Below, in pieces: positions 4,999 through 5,305 of a stretch of DNA of 5,305 nucleotides. Each line of letters begins with the position of its first letter. The first letter of the stretch is position 1. Location: NCBI GenBank assembly GCA_018821745.1, contig JAHJLU010000751.1, positions 1 to 5,305 of the forward strand, in the 5' to 3' direction. Source of the DNA: Myxococcota bacterium. Its GTDB lineage: Bacteria > Myxococcota_A > Polyangia > HGW-17. A program made the position numbers and the translations under genes. The notes under the pieces were generated by a model. That model was not told the DNA's origin. It saw nothing but the letters and a program-made list of their open reading frames with translations, and did no database searches.

Positions 4999-5305
4999 AT
5001 GAAGATATGGGTTGATGCGGACGCATGCCCCCAGGTGGTGAAGGCTATCCTTTTCAGGGCCGCAGACAAGCGAAGGATCCAAACCACCCTCGTGGCCAAC
5101 CGGCCTATGAAGATACCGGCCTCCCTCTATATTGATTCCATGGTCGTGGCCCAGGGGTTTGATGTGGCGGACGACGAGATTGTCAAGAGGATCCAGGCGG
5201 GAGACCTTGTCGTCACTGCTGATATTCCCCTCGCGGCCCAGGTCATTGAGCGGGGAGCCCACGCTCTTGACCCCCGCGGCGAGCTATACGACACCGAGAG
5301 CATCG
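4999..5305 (+). CDS. yaiI: YaiI/YqxD family protein (UPF0178, DUF188), 3' end outside window
   Basis: The first 102 residues are visible and the frame is still open at the window edge; family members are usually about 150 aa. The start MKIWVDADACP is the hallmark of the UPF0178 family, and further family positions are present: TLVAN (30-34), GFDVADDEIV (53-62), DLVVTADIPLAA (69-80) and LDPRGELY (90-97). The family has a PIN-like fold, in which the acidic residues (here Asp6, Asp8, Asp58, Asp75) suggest a metal site. Its biochemical activity is not established, so no reaction is assigned. It has no signal peptide and should be cytoplasmic. AAGGAG (4985-4990) with an 8-nt spacer supports the ATG. 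It follows the 548-aa lipoprotein gene by 42 bp on the same strand and is probably co-transcribed, though a functional link is not evident. Confidence 0.95.
   Translation, partial: MKIWVDADACPQVVKAILFRAADKRRIQTTLVANRPMKIPASLYIDSMVVAQGFDVADDEIVKRIQAGDLVVTADIPLAAQVIERGAHALDPRGELYDTESI

Noticed and set aside
1..5305. Defence island, toxin-antitoxin pair, retron, CRISPR array or mobile element
   Set aside because: No matching genes, direct-repeat arrays, terminal inverted repeats, transposase or recombinase motifs were seen on either strand. All five genes are envelope proteins or the YaiI family.

Overview
The window looks like chromosomal DNA of a free-living, predatory-type or environmental Myxococcota/Bradymonadota-like (old 'Deltaproteobacteria') bacterium. 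The evidence is the protein style rather than any marker gene. There is a VWA-domain lipoprotein with an Asn/Thr tripeptide linker, a lipoprotein carrying the 'CGDG....GEEC' cysteine-rich repeat typical of that group, and Lys/Ala/Pro-rich envelope proteins. Base composition is moderately GC-rich by eye. I see no tRNA, rRNA, IS element, CRISPR array or phage gene.

Layout, left to right. (1) Positions 2-166 (+) hold the last 54 codons of a gene with beta-strand-like alternation, probably an envelope or outer-membrane protein. (2) Positions 167-261 are a short gap with two weak hairpins and a possible mini-ORF. (3) Positions 262-1548 (+) encode a 428-aa lipoprotein with a metal-binding VWA domain interrupted by a cysteine-rich insert. 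(4) A 23-bp convergent junction has no visible hairpin. (5) Positions 1572-3074 (-) encode a 500-aa lipoprotein with an N-terminal cysteine-rich module and a large beta-rich, propeller-like body. (6) Positions 3075-3309 are a divergent regulatory region. It has a good sigma70-type promoter for the minus-strand gene, a nested dyad further upstream, and a perfect 14-bp palindrome just before the next gene. (7) Positions 3310-4956 (+) encode a 548-aa lipoprotein (GTG start) of a conserved but uncharacterised family. (8) Positions 4999-5305 (+) hold the first 102 codons of a YaiI/YqxD (UPF0178, DUF188) protein, which runs off the window.

How they fit together: three consecutive genes encode predicted lipoproteins, so most of the window is devoted to the cell envelope. 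The first two are cysteine-rich and look like secreted, disulfide-stabilised surface proteins. The third has only its lipobox cysteine and differs in character. Only the 548-aa lipoprotein gene and yaiI look like a candidate operon (42-bp gap, good SD). The other genes are convergent or divergent. No defence system, toxin-antitoxin pair or biosynthetic pathway is evident. The most noteworthy item is the 548-aa protein, whose conserved motifs mark a family without an assigned function and which carries an unusual highly basic insert.
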